From: Ceratodon purpureus
Taxonomy: Eukaryota > Streptophyta > Bryopsida > Pseudoditrichales > Ditrichaceae
Direction: 5' to 3'
NCBI GenBank assembly: GCA_014871385.1
Contig: CM026424.1
Location: forward strand, 6,129,320 to 6,193,319
DNA: 64,000 nucleotides
Position 1 is the first letter of the stretch. Each line of letters begins with the position of its first letter. This document shows, piece after piece, positions 33,487 to 43,199 of this stretch. Both the position numbers and the translations under genes were made by a program. The notes beneath the pieces were generated by a model. It had not been told where the DNA came from, did not search any database, and saw nothing but the letters and a program-made list of their open reading frames with translations.

Positions 33487-36400
33487 GAAATTGACAATCT
33501 TGACTTTAAATGTGAGGGGCCTAAACGACCCCCACAAGATTGATAGACTTAGGAACTATCTAGCCACATTCTCCCCTTCCCCGGAGATAATTTTCCTCCA
33601 GGAACACAAACTCACAGGATCCAAGGCAGCCCGTCTTGGAAGTCAGCTCAATCCATTTGCGGCCTATTTTTATACCGAGGCCTTGCCTGGTTATGGCAAT
33701 TCGCCGGAAGACCAAGGCGCAGGCTGCGGGGGAGTTGCCACTCTTATTCACAGCAGATTAAGTAGCTTAGTTGATTCCTCGGGAAGTGCTTTTCGTGGGA
33801 AAGCTCTATGGGTCACCATCTCCAATCTCCCAGGCGGCCCCCTGGGGGCTCTCAACGTATACGCTCCAAATGACGAAAGGGACCGGAGGATTCTCTGGAC
33901 CTCTCTCCCGAGTAGCCTCCCACAGGACACCAGATGGATCCTTGGAGGGGATCTCAATATGGTCGAACGCCATGCGGATAAATCTGTAGCTTGCTCCAGA
34001 ATCCTCGGCCCCAGCGAAGGTTTAGCTTGGCAAGCCCTCAAGGACTCACTCAACCTGCAGGATACCTTCCAATCCGGTCACGGGCTCAAGTATTCTTGGG
34101 ATAACGGGAGGGAAGCGGGTCAGAGGCTTCTTGCCAGACTGGACCGGATCTACACCCCCTCGAACACCTCCCCCGGTAGTACCTTCAAAGTGCAGGCTTA
34201 CAGTATCAAGGGAGATTGTACACTCTCGGACCATCTGCCAGTGACCCTGACCATTCTACTGGACTCCTCCCAGAAGAAAGCGAGTCCCTGGAAGATGAAC
34301 ATTTCGTACATCAAAGAGACATCCGCCGAAGTTAAAAAGATATGGGAAGACTGTCCGAGCCGATTCACATTCTTTCAGAAGCTCAAGAAGGTCTTACAAT
34401 TCTACCGCACCTATTCAAAGCAGAAAGCCGAGAAGCTTAGGGAGAGAGAAGAAGCCCTTAGGTCGGCGCTGGCAAGCGCACAGGTCCAACTCCAGATTGA
34501 CCCGAGATCGTTCAGTCTCCAACTAGATGTGACGAATGCCAAAGAAGAGCTGAGGGAGCTCGAACAGAAGACGATGGAGGGCCAGAGAATTCGATCAAGG
34601 GTTCGATGGCGAGATAAGGGCGATGCATGCAACGCTGACTTTTTTAAGATGGTCGGCGAGAAACCGCGCAGCCAAGCTATCACACAGCTCAAAGACGAGC
34701 ATGGACAGATCAAGTCGGACAGCAGGGAGCTTGGCGAGATATGCAGGAAGTACTACGCTGATCTTTATTCCCCCCCGCCCGAAGTCGACCCCCAATCCAT
34801 GGAGCTTGCCTTGAGTCATATCACCCCGAAGGTAACAGCGGACATGAATGAGAACTTGTGCAGGGCGCTCTCCCTGGAGGAGCTTAAGGACGCCGCTTGT
34901 GACCTAGAAAAGGACAGGGCACCCGGACCAGATGGTGTAAACATAGGCTTTTACACCCACCACTGGGACACCTTGGGGCGTGACTATCTGGAGATGGTGA
35001 ACAAAGCGTTGATCTGCGGGCAGCTTCCAAGAGGCATGACACAGGGCTTAATCACCCTCATACACAAGGGAGGACTGAGAGATGACCTAGGGAACTGGCG
35101 TCCTATCACTCTCCTCAATACGGCGTACAAAATCTTAGCAAAGGCCCTCCAATCTAGACTTAAACCAATTCTCCCAGAGCTTGTTAACCCGGACCAGACG
35201 GCCTTTGTGCCTAGGAGATTCATTCTCGATAACGTATTTGTTGCGCACGAGACCATCGACATGGCTAGGAGAACTAAACAGCCAATGCTCTTCCTAAAGG
35301 TGGACTTTAGAAAGGCTTTCGATAAGGTCAGTTGGGATTTCATGTTTGCAAGCCTCGACAGAATGGGAATGGGAGCAGATTTTCTGAAAATGGTCAAGCT
35401 CCTCTTTGTCGGCGCATCAGCGGCGGTCCCAGTTAACAGGGAACCTTCAGACTGCTTCCAGATCAGGAGAGGGGTTCGCCAGGGTTGTCCCCTGGCTCCC
35501 TCCCTTTTCATATTGGTTACAGAGGTGCTAAACCTCATGCTCAAGAAGGCGGAAGCTGACGTCAAGATTGCCGGAGTCAAAATACAAAACTCCACCCAGA
35601 CTCAGTTGATCTCCCAATTCGCTGATGATACGTCAATTTCCATCCTCATGCATCAGCCGGACTCTGTGCATAACTTAATTGAAGTTCTCAACCTCTTTAA
35701 GCTAGCTTCGGGGCTAGAAATAAACTGGAATAAGAGTCATGCATACTGATGCACAAGCCTGAGGAAACCGGTGTGGCTACAAAATATAGGGTGGCAGTGG
35801 GCCGAGGAAGGTGACATTTCCAAGCTATTGGGGACCCCTTTCGGGCTTGAGATGACGTCGGATGATCTTGACAGCTTCCTCACTAGGAGAATACAGCACA
35901 AGCTCCAGTACTGGTCATCAACTAAGCTGTCACTCGCGGGTAGAGCACTTATTGTTAAGCAGGTGTTGTTGTCATCACTCTGGTTTTTTCTTTCGTTATG
36001 GGGTGGTTCAATTCGGGCTCTCACAAGGATCAAGGCCCTCTTGAGAAATTACCTGTGGTCTGGCTCTGAGCACTCCACTCGCACGAGAGTAAATTGGAGA
36101 GACTGCTGCGTGAAGAAAAATGCGGGGGGTCTCAGTCTCATTGACCCACAGGAAGGCACATCGAGCTTACTGTCTAAGTGGGTTATCCTTGCGTACCTCC
36201 CGGGATCCTCGAACCTCCAGGTAATGCTGAGGAACAAGTTATGGTACACCAGCCCGAGCAAGCGCACGAAGTGGCCGGCCAGCCCACTCCAGGGCCTTGC
36301 AGTCAATCACGCCTCCATCCCCGGCTCAAAACTATGGAACAAAGTACACTTAGCATGGAGGAAGATGTCGAAGAGCCTGAGGGAAGCTCCCCCTATTAAC

Positions 36401-37783
36401 GAGGCAGATGCGGGCCAAAAACCGCTCTGGTGGGCAACAGACTTTAAAGGCGGGGATTTCAACCTGTCACAACAGACTGCTCTTTCCCTATATCAGAGAG
36501 GCCTCTCAACGATTGGTGATTTATGGAGCCCCTACAGGAAGGACATCAAACCGATTGAGCAGCTGGCAGAGGAATTCTCCCTCACGGACGAGGAAATTCC
36601 GGGGATTAGAGCCCTCGGACAGTCGATTCTCGACCAGTATGGAGCCCAGCTTCGAACTAGCGAACAGTTCACCCCCCCGGAGACTTGGCTCGGTGGCTAC
36701 TCATTGGAAGGATCCGACGAGCCCAAGTTTGTGGTCAAGACTTGCCGAACATGGATGCCAAAACCCGCAGGTAGCCCCTTCCGTCTCAGCACGCTCCCAT
36801 CAGGATACCCTGTTTATAGAGTGGGTCTTCAGTCTAGGTCAGTGTTCCAGGAACAGTCTGAAAGTTTCTTCGACCTGGTTCAAACTTGGTCAGGTCCAAT
36901 TAAACAAGCTAGGGTCATGCAGGTTGATAAGCATAAGTCATCGAAGAACACTATTTTAGTTTATTACGGAAGGGTAGGTAGATTGCAACAATTTGACCCC
37001 ATGCACTAGAAGTGGAGTAATGGGATGGCTTTCACTATGTACAATGCGAAGATTGGTAAGGAGCTTCTTTCCGATAAGAACTCCCTTTAGAAACCGATCA
37101 CAGAAAAGTGGCGCCGTGAGCAACCACCCAGGACGAGATTGAATTGGAAGGGAGTGTGGAAAAACCGGTTCCAGAAGGAGGCTGGGTTCCTCTGGTCCCT
37201 TTGGCACCAAGCCATCGCCACAAACACCTAGCGAGCCAAATTCAGCCCCTTCATCGACCCAAACTGCCCCCTGTGCCCAGACGCCACGCCGGAAACCTAC
37301 ACGCACAGGTTTTTTGAGTGCCCCTTCGCTAAGAAGTTCTGGAATTTCGCCTATGCAATCACGCACTGGCTTTCCAAAGGACCAGGGAACACTCAGCCGG
37401 TCCGATCAAGGTCCTTCGAGCAATGCATTTTCGGTAAGCAGGTCCGGTTCAGGCACATGGGAGTGTGCATGATATGGTCGCTGCTAAGGAGTATCGTGGT
37501 CTGGGGTATTTGGATCCTGAGGAACGAAGCGGTTTTTGAAGGAACGATATGGCAGGATGACCGTGTTAGATTTTACATCTGGGACGCCCTTATCGATTAC
37601 GGTAGAGTAGACTGGGTTAGAACGAACAAGAAGATTAGAACCGCTAAGTCCCCAGAGAAAGTGCAGGAGGCTCTGGATGCCTTTGATTCAGTTTGGACCA
37701 TTTTTGATTTCCTTTGTTCTAGAGCAGGTAGGCAGGTCAGTTGGAAACCTCTCCCTGTGTCTCTTCTTGTTGTCATTTGGTAG
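33485..37783 (+). pseudogene. LINE ORF2 (endonuclease, reverse transcriptase, zf-RVT), broken
   Basis: ORF2 of an L1-type LINE, about 1,432 codons in one frame. N-terminal AP endonuclease: LTLNVRGLNDP, the catalytic Glu in IIFLQEHKL, GGDLNMVE and the terminal SDHLPVTL. The reverse transcriptase follows, with NWRPITLLNTAYKILAK, LKVDFRKAFDKVSWDF, GVRQGCPLAPSLF and the catalytic FADDT at about 35.62-35.64 kb. The C-terminal zf-RVT motif CPLCPDATPETYTHRFFECP lies near 37.27-37.33 kb. In-frame stops interrupt it at 35747 (TGA), 37007 (TAG), 37088 (TAG) and 37229 (TAG); the frame itself is maintained to the final TAG at 37781. The first 755 codons, covering endonuclease and most of RT, remain open. 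Confidence 0.9.
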
Positions 37784-37901
37784 TCAGTCCCCCCCCCCCC
37801 CCCCCCCCGCCGCCGCCGCCCTGGCTTTGTCCGATGAGGGTGTGTATGGTTACTTTTATTTGCAATGAATCTTCTTTCATTTGCTTCAAAAAAATAAAAA
37901 A
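37784..37901 (+). other. LINE 3' UTR and A-rich tail, with poly-C tract
   Basis: A run of about 20 C starting at 37790, followed by four GCC triplets, then a short unique stretch and an A-rich tail ending at the target duplication. Confidence 0.75.
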
Positions 37902-37917
37902 TAAACGGTGTCTTTAG

Positions 37918-38880
37918 GACTGCCAAGGCAATTAAGGGTTTATAGTATTTTAGAGAGTTGGTAGGAATAGACAGGGACAAGGGACCTTGAGGACTTAGGG
38001 TCAGGATCTACTTTTCCTTGGTGCCATAGACACAATGTAAAAGACACAATGTTTGATTAACAAAAGCGGTCAACAGCTTTACTTCCTAAGATAGGATGGT
38101 GCCATCACAAGGTCCATGGTATCCGAGTACAAACATGAAAGTAATGAAGAGGTAACCAGTTGGCCTAAACTTTGAGTTATAATACAAAATACTCTACGTC
38201 TCTAAAACCAAGACGTGATTCCTACACTTGGGCAGCTATTCTTTATACTAGCCTGATCCGCTAACTGTGCAACAGTGCAAGTTAATTACCACTGTCACCG
38301 TCAATCTCTTTAGCTCCCGTGGCTACCGTGTTGTCTTGGGCGGGTAACACTTGGTTTATTTTATTAGTTTGGATTGGAGCTCAAAAACAAAGAATTTTTC
38401 TGAGTGGTAGATACCTTCTATACTTAGTTTTTGGATTTACAACAAAGAAAACTTGAGTTGAAATCTTTATTTTTATTTGTAAATAGAAATTATAGTTAAA
38501 ATTCTAAATGATGGATGGTAGTGGTGTTTTTTTTTGTTTTGTTTTTGAGATACAGTCTAGCATCCATAAGGAACCTCAAGAGTTTTTTTTAATACTAAAG
38601 GTTATACAGGTTTGAATTTTCCATTAATTCAAGTTCTAATACCAATAGTTCTTTAAATTTGAAATTTCCATCTGAATTGATCAGAAATTCAGAATGTAGT
38701 TTTGTAGAAGTATCCTTTGAACCACTAAAATTCTGCTTCGCCTCAAAAAAACATTATGCTATCCATAGTCTTTTTTTCTTTACACATGGAAAATGCAATT
38801 TTTTTGTATATCCCTCTACTACCTATGAGATGTTTTTTAATTGTCCAAAAAAATCTTTGAAATTGTCCAAAAAATCTTTG
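37918..38880. other. AT-rich spacer right of the LINE
   Basis: No open frame with recognisable content and no RNA gene. Homopolymer T runs are frequent. It ends at the TTAA that flanks the next element. Confidence 0.5.
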
Positions 38881-38884
38881 TTAA

Positions 38885-39546
38885 CCCCCTAACGTCCACT
38901 GCTATTTTTAGCATAGTTTTGGAATTTTGGACAGACACTATTGCAAGCTTCCTATGTCAAATTTCACATTGTTTTGGATAAATCTAACCGTACTATGGAT
39001 GGATTTAGAGCTTGGCAATTAGTCTACATACTCAGAATTTTTCAATTCTAAATCAAAGTCTAAGATATTATAACACATCTTTATCAAGAACCAAAGAATT
39101 GAGACATTGAAAATAGCCTTTTTTGCACGTTTTTTTTTTTTTTTTTTGCATTTTTTTGCATATTTTTCTTTCTAAAGAGTTTGAAAAAACGTGAGTTTAG
39201 GAAGCACCAGGCTATGAGTTAATTGTAGGAATTTACCGCGCTCTATTTTGAATATCTTAGCAACAGATATTGATGTTCAAAGATGGATCAAAGATTCAAA
39301 TCCCAACTTCCTTTGAGAAACTTTGAGAAAATTTGCTAAGTGACAAGGAGCTTTTATGGCTTTTCTCAAATTGCAGTAACTTTTCATTGAAAAATAAGAT
39401 TTATATGCGGCAAAGTGGGTTGGATAGCTGTCTTTAGCCTTCCCAACTCTCTAGTTGGGCTTAGAATCTAATTCCGCCTAGAAAAAAAGTTAAAGGCAAA
39501 AAATCAGCGACAGAAGCCCAAATCAGGCTTCATGGACGTTAGGGGG
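38885..39546. mobile_element. 662-bp non-autonomous element with TTAA duplication, piggyBac-like
   Basis: Begins CCCCCTAACGTCCA and ends with the exact reverse complement TGGACGTTAGGGGG, a perfect 14-bp terminal inverted repeat. TTAA flanks it on both sides (38881-38884 and 39547-39550). TTAA targets with ends starting CCC are the signature of the piggyBac superfamily. The interior is AT-rich with no transposase frame, so it is non-autonomous. Family assignment rests only on ends and target site. Confidence 0.7.
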
Positions 39547-39550
39547 TTAA

Positions 39551-40196
39551 AGTGAAAATAATTCACTTCCCAAATTGTTGAAGTTTTGTTCAAAACTAGA
39601 GTGTTGGTGCGTGAATTTATGTGCCTTATACTTACTTAAAATTTAGGATTTGTTGATTCTACACTACAAGCATTTCTAATATATTTAATGATACAAAAAT
39701 AGCTTGATACAGAAACTCACATAATAATAGGGTTTAGTTGAAAAATGCAAAATCTACATTATCTAGATGCCAAGCCCATGTTATATGCATGTTAAATAAT
39801 ATTTGGTGCCTGTAATTGTTCACTTAGCATCACGAAGCCATACATACCATATGTCTATTCAAACAAATTTATTAAAGTTCTAATCCAAACCCACTGTATG
39901 AAATAAACACTCTCTCTAACTACTAGTTAAATGAGGCTGTGACTTGTCAAGTACCATAAGGAAATGTCAACTATTATGTGATAAACCCAAGACACAAATC
40001 TTTACTTTCACTTGACAATATATGATTATTGATTACACATGACTCATTATTACTAAAGTGTCTAATCTCCCCAAAAATGAAGGGAGGGAGTAGTTCTATA
40101 CCACTAACCTATGTTCTTTAGATATTGGTTTAGTGGCTAAACAATCAAACACTTTATTCACACCAATATCCAAAGGAGATCAAAATTTCTCATTTT
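39551..40196. other. AT-rich spacer
   Basis: About 650 bp of AT-rich DNA between two terminal-inverted-repeat elements. Nothing recognisable. Confidence 0.5.
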
Positions 40197-40199
40197 CTA

Positions 40200-40923
40200 C
40201 CCCCGAATGTCCAAATCAACTCGATCATGGTGGGTTACGATCCGGTTAGGCTAGAAGTTACTAAATTTAGATTGAATGAAGTTTTTATTTTTGACAGATT
40301 GTAGAGTTTTTCCATACCTTTCCGAAAGTCATCTCATGCTTCAAAATTCCTCATACTTTAGGAGATATCCACAGTCAACGTTTGAAAACACTATTTGAAA
40401 TCTGCCCAAAACTGCCCAAACTGCGGTATATGCTCATTTAGTCTCAAAAACTGCCCAAAATCAATCCAATTATTCTTCACATGCCTTTTTTATTGTCGAA
40501 GATTGGCCTTTGTAGTTGAATTTCAGCAAACCTCTATGTGAATAATCAAGCATTTCTTTAGGTTTTATAGGTCGTATGAGGGTAAAAATTGCAAAGGCAT
40601 GTTCCTAACTCAACTAAAAACAAGAATTTGAAGAGCCTCATATCAAATTTTTTACCAAAAATGGTTTTTTTGGGCCTCAAAAAACTGGTTACCTTTTTCC
40701 AATAAGCAAAAAAAACTTTTTTCCCATCTTTAAATATTACGATCTCACAATTGGTAAGGAATTTGAATCTAAGATTTGACACAGATATGCACTTACAAGT
40801 TAGGTACAAGATCTTAGGGTTGCATGCTCCAAAATACATGAAAAATTAATAATTTGCACCTTACATTTAAAGAGGGCAGTTTTGAGGGTTTTTTGCAATT
40901 TTGAGGGCATTCGACATTAGGGG
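40200..40923. mobile_element. 724-bp terminal-inverted-repeat element, CTA-flanked
   Basis: Left end CCCCCGAATGTCCAAAT; right end as reverse complement CCCCTAATGTCGAATG. The ends form an imperfect inverted repeat of about 17 bp. CTA flanks both sides (40197-40199, 40924-40926), a possible 3-bp duplication. No coding capacity. It fits a non-autonomous DNA transposon, possibly PIF/Harbinger or CACTA by target length; superfamily uncertain. Weaker than the TTAA element because the ends are less perfect. Confidence 0.45.
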
Positions 40924-40926
40924 CTA

Positions 40927-41370
40927 CAATTCACAATGTACAATGTGCAATTCTCAATTAAATTCACGATTCTTTGAGAGTTTCATGTACCTTTCCTTTT
41001 CTTTATTGTTTTTGTCCCTTTTTTCCACACAAATCACAGGGTTCCTGCAATTGCAAGTTAAAATCGAAAGAAAAATACACGGCCCCAGACAGTTTCGTCT
41101 AGGGCTAGTCAGTCACACCTGCAGTACAAGTTTGACTCTCTTGTATTTCCAAGTGCTTGTATTGCTTCAGCATTATCAATATCCTGACCATGTATTTGTA
41201 AATTTGTGCATTTCTAAGGTACATCTTCTTTTGAAGTTTGAATACCTGACAAGGTTAGAAAGAGTCTCAAGGATTAGCTGTCAAAATTCTTACAACTGGC
41301 TGCCTACTGCTTGAGATAGAGTCCATTGCTTTCCACACAACATGTGAGAGTTGAAAGCATGGCATTCATT
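40927..41370. other. AT-rich spacer
   Basis: Short unassigned open frames only. No gene-like signal. Confidence 0.4.
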
Positions 41371-42440
41371 GTGAAGGTATAAGGTAGGAAAACCAAAAAC
41401 GGTGAAAATTAGGTAATTCGACCAGAAGGAATGGAGTTAGAAATTAGGTGAAATGTTTTTGAGATGAAGAAGAATGTGGTGATATTCTTTTCAACACATA
41501 AAAACACCTAAAATGGTTAATTAATATCACAAAAAAACGCACATAAAACTACTTAAAGAAAACCACAACTTGATATTATGTGGCATTGCAGACACATAAA
41601 CTAACTCACAGTCCACCAAAACTAGTTCATTGAAATGCAAAAGTTCTCCATTTTTTGTTTACCACCTCCCTGTTTTATTGCAACTCTACTGCTCGGCCTT
41701 GAAGTCATTCACTGTTTTTGATTTCTCTACCTCATGAGCCTCTTCAGTTTTGGAAAATCAAAATGGCAAAATCAACTTTGCTCTAGTGGAAGACCCAGAC
41801 TTCATCTACAAACCAAAATTTAAATGATTTTGACATTTTCTTCATACTCGCCCTTTCAAAGTGGTTGTGGTGCTGAAGTCTATCAACTGTTTCTCCGAAT
41901 GCAACAGGAAGGCTTCATACCATAAACATTCACTTACTTGGGCATCGTAAATCCATGTTCACGTGTAAGGTAGAGAAACCAAAAACTGTGAAAATAAGGT
42001 GATTTGACCAGAAAAGACAGAGATAGAAATTCTCTGAATTTTTTTTGAGATGAAGAAGAAGAAATTATGAAGAATGCAGCTTGTTTTCGCAATTTATTCC
42101 CTCTAAATAATTATCTAAAATTTCTAAAAGTGGGAAGTTTGTCAAACCCCCTTCTTGTATACTAGACTCTTCTTGAACCAAACGTGATGGTGTCCTAAAA
42201 CCCTTAACTAGTATCACAAAAAACTGAACATAAAACTACTAAAAAAAATCACAACTTAACATTATGCGGCAAAACCTAACTAGTCCACCAAAACTTGGCT
42301 GGTCATGCAGAAATTCTCCGTTTTCAGTCTACCACCTCCCCGTTTTACTGCAACTCTAGTAAAACATATCATTGGAACACTTTCTACAGATGCAAAGAGA
42401 AGGCTTCGTACCGAATGCAACCACCTCTTTGAGCATCCCG
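41371..42440. repeat. Diverged tandem duplication containing PPR debris
   Basis: Segments of the left half (about 41375-41935) recur in the same order in the right half (about 41965-42440). These include GAAACCAAAAACTGTGAAAA-like, CACATAAAACTACTTAAAG-like and TACCACCTCCCTGTTTTA-like blocks and a short PPR-coding stretch (MQQEGF / MQREGF). Spacing differs between halves because each has gained private sequence of about 100-190 bp. It is an old duplication of one repeat unit that had already captured part of a PPR gene. Confidence 0.6.
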
Positions 42441-42590
42441 AATGCAAATGCAAGCCTAGGGGCTTTGAAATGGGTGAAACTAGCTCACGATCAGGCATGC
42501 CAAAGGGGGATCGAATCAGAGTTGCATGTCGGCAATGCACTTGTACACATGTATTACACGATATCGACGAGGTGGACAAAGAACTGGCCC
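42372..42590 (+). pseudogene. PPR (pentatricopeptide) gene fragment
   Basis: The forward frame reads MQREGFVPNATTSLSIPNAN, then ASLGALKWVKLAHDQACQRG, then ESELHVGNALVHMY. This is the L/S-type repeat pattern of plant PLS-class PPR proteins (compare MQxEGxxPNxxTFxSxLNAC, ASLGALxxGKxxHxxxxxxG, SDVFVGNALVDMY). Only about two repeats survive; the expected continuation (AKCG) is lost. No start, targeting peptide or E/DYW tail is visible. PPR proteins act in organellar RNA processing, but this piece should be dead. A shorter relic lies at about 41870-41935. Confidence 0.75.
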
Positions 42591-42625
42591 TTTATTCTCA
42601 AAGAGAAAAGTTGGCTATTACTTGA

Positions 42626-43199
42626 TGGGCTAATGCGGTTGCCGCCTGGAAAAGCGCACATGTTGGAGATTTCTAAGATTGATAGTACATTTTTAAAACC
42701 TGAAAACAGCATTGTGACCTAAAGACAAGATCAGTATAATTTTTTGCATTCCAATACCAGAGTAGTCTTCTAACATACAAACTGCAGCACAACTTTGAAG
42801 CTGCTATCCCGATAGTTGGGTATGGAGCATCTCCAAACTCGCTAAATAACGTTATGCAAGGCAACTGTTCGGAATTTAAGATTGAAGGTTTGATTGCCCA
42901 GAAATACTCTATTTCATGCACTTACGGCGCCTTTATCAACTGCGTAAAATGGAAGACGAAAGCGATGCTTAGCCCAGTCTGTTTTCACCATTTTATCCCA
43001 AACATAGCAATAGAAAATGACCTCCGAACAATTGTCATTAATACTCAATGCAGATGTGGGTAAGGAACCCACTAGTTCGAAGGTTGCTACTGTTTATAGA
43101 CAGATGATGATAAAATTGCAACTGCAGTACTCATCAAACCATTTCTCATCCTACAAGTCAAAACTTTAAGGGCTATGAACGAATAATGATTCAGATCAC
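42626..43199. other. Spacer and 3' UTR of the ankyrin-TPR gene
   Basis: The part nearest 43199 should be the 3' UTR of the reverse-strand ankyrin-TPR gene. No other feature was recognised. Confidence 0.5.

Larger units (their letters stand above)
31384..37901 (+). mobile_element. Full-length L1-type LINE (non-LTR retrotransposon), inactivated
   Basis: About 6.5 kb bounded by a 16-bp target duplication: TAAACAGTGTCTTTAG at 31368-31383 and TAAACGGTGTCTTTAG at 37902-37917 (one mismatch). The 3' end is an A-rich tail (37888-37901). Two ORFs: ORF1 with a DUF4283-like region and CCHC knuckle; ORF2 with AP-type endonuclease, reverse transcriptase and a C-terminal zf-RVT cysteine motif. This arrangement is the plant L1 clade. 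A 5' UTR of about 230 bp precedes ORF1. Both ORFs carry in-frame stops and ORF1 one frameshift, so the copy is dead, but it is not truncated. Base composition is near 50% GC against roughly one third in the flanks. Confidence 0.93.

Noticed and set aside
34984-35595. 203-codon reverse frame inside the LINE
   Set aside because: Antisense to the reverse transcriptase domain; no independent support.
39120-39170. T-rich run as a possible LINE or SINE tail
   Set aside because: Lies inside the TTAA-flanked element, has no target duplication of its own and no coding sequence beside it.
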